A model generated the notes under the pieces. The model did no database searches and was not told the origin of the DNA. It worked only from the letters and a program-made list of their open reading frames with translations. Of a DNA stretch of 6,110 nucleotides, positions 5,994 to 6,110 are shown in pieces. Origin of the DNA: Gammaproteobacteria bacterium. Its GTDB lineage: Bacteria; Pseudomonadota; Gammaproteobacteria; SZUA-229. The stretch is taken from the NCBI GenBank assembly GCA_027858635.1, contig JAQICG010000012.1, forward strand, positions 1 through 6,110, written 5' to 3'. The position numbers were made by a program, and so were the translations under genes. Position 1 is the stretch's first letter. Every line of letters begins with the position of its first letter.

Positions 5994-6110
5994 CTAAATC
6001 CCGGCCGCGCTGATCTCCTTCAGCATCTCCAGCTGCACGCTGTTTTTCTCCGCCAGTTCCAGCGCCCGCGCCAGCCGCGCCGGTGCACTGCGGCCCATGC
6101 ACTGATGATT
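5994..6110 (-). CDS. C-terminal end of an unrecognised protein, 5' part missing
   Basis: A minus-strand reading frame enters from the right edge and ends with TAG at 5994-5996, giving 38 residues. The end is helical and charged (SAPARLARALELAEKN, then LEMLKEISAAGI). Codons are rich in G or C at third positions (GCG, CTG, GAG, AAG, AGC), like the neighbouring genes, which supports real coding. The competing minus-strand frame here runs on through the palindromic repeat and looks spurious. I do not recognise the family from this fragment. It converges on the phosphatase gene, with the palindrome between the two stops. Confidence 0.55.
   Translation of the reverse strand, partial: NHQCMGRSAPARLARALELAEKNSVQLEMLKEISAAGI

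Noticed and set aside
5845..6102. 85-aa minus-strand open frame running through the palindromic repeat
   Set aside because: Its sequence (PQRRRER..., SLRSLRLCGE) is the translation of the CGCAGAG repeat arms. The adjacent minus-strand frame ending at 5994 has better codon use, so this is an artefact.

Overview
The window looks like an ordinary chromosomal segment of a gammaproteobacterium with moderately high GC and AT-rich intergenic gaps. The assignment rests on a full-length Rep-type helicase close to E. coli Rep, an AmpD/AmpE pair as in enterobacteria and pseudomonads, and a canonical Fur box. A CGCAGAG-type palindromic repeat of a kind scattered through many environmental proteobacteria is also present. 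I cannot name a genus.

Layout: (1) Positions 1-1262, minus strand, hold the N-terminal 420 codons of an exported cytochrome c/FTR1-family iron permease that runs off the left edge. A sigma70-like promoter lies upstream, with a strong Fur box on its -10. (2) 1410-3422, minus strand, is rep, a complete 670-aa superfamily 1A DNA helicase with a TTG start. (3) A 197-bp divergent promoter region separates rep from the plus-strand genes. (4) 3620-4168, plus, is ampD, with a perfect TATAAT placed so that its mRNA could be leaderless. (5) 4169-4377 holds an inverted-repeat element. (6) 4378-5223, plus, is ampE, followed after 22 bp by a histidine phosphatase of the CobC/GpmB type (5246-5830), probably co-transcribed. 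(7) 5872-5991 is a roughly 120-bp palindromic element. It lies between convergent genes and is placed to act as a bidirectional terminator. (8) 5994-6110, minus, is the last 38 codons of a gene I do not recognise.

How the genes work together: AmpD cleaves recycled anhydro-muropeptides in the cytoplasm. AmpE is its traditional inner-membrane partner of unclear function. The phosphatase may share an operon with ampE. No AmpR or beta-lactamase is visible, so ampDE here is best read as cell-wall recycling. The iron permease is a separate, iron-repressed unit. Rep is housekeeping (replication restart and removal of proteins from DNA).

I found no convincing previously undescribed multi-gene system. 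The points most worth a second look are a lysine-to-methionine change in helicase motif V of Rep, the two palindromic intergenic elements, the apparent leaderless ampD, and the pairing of AmpE with a CobC-like phosphatase.
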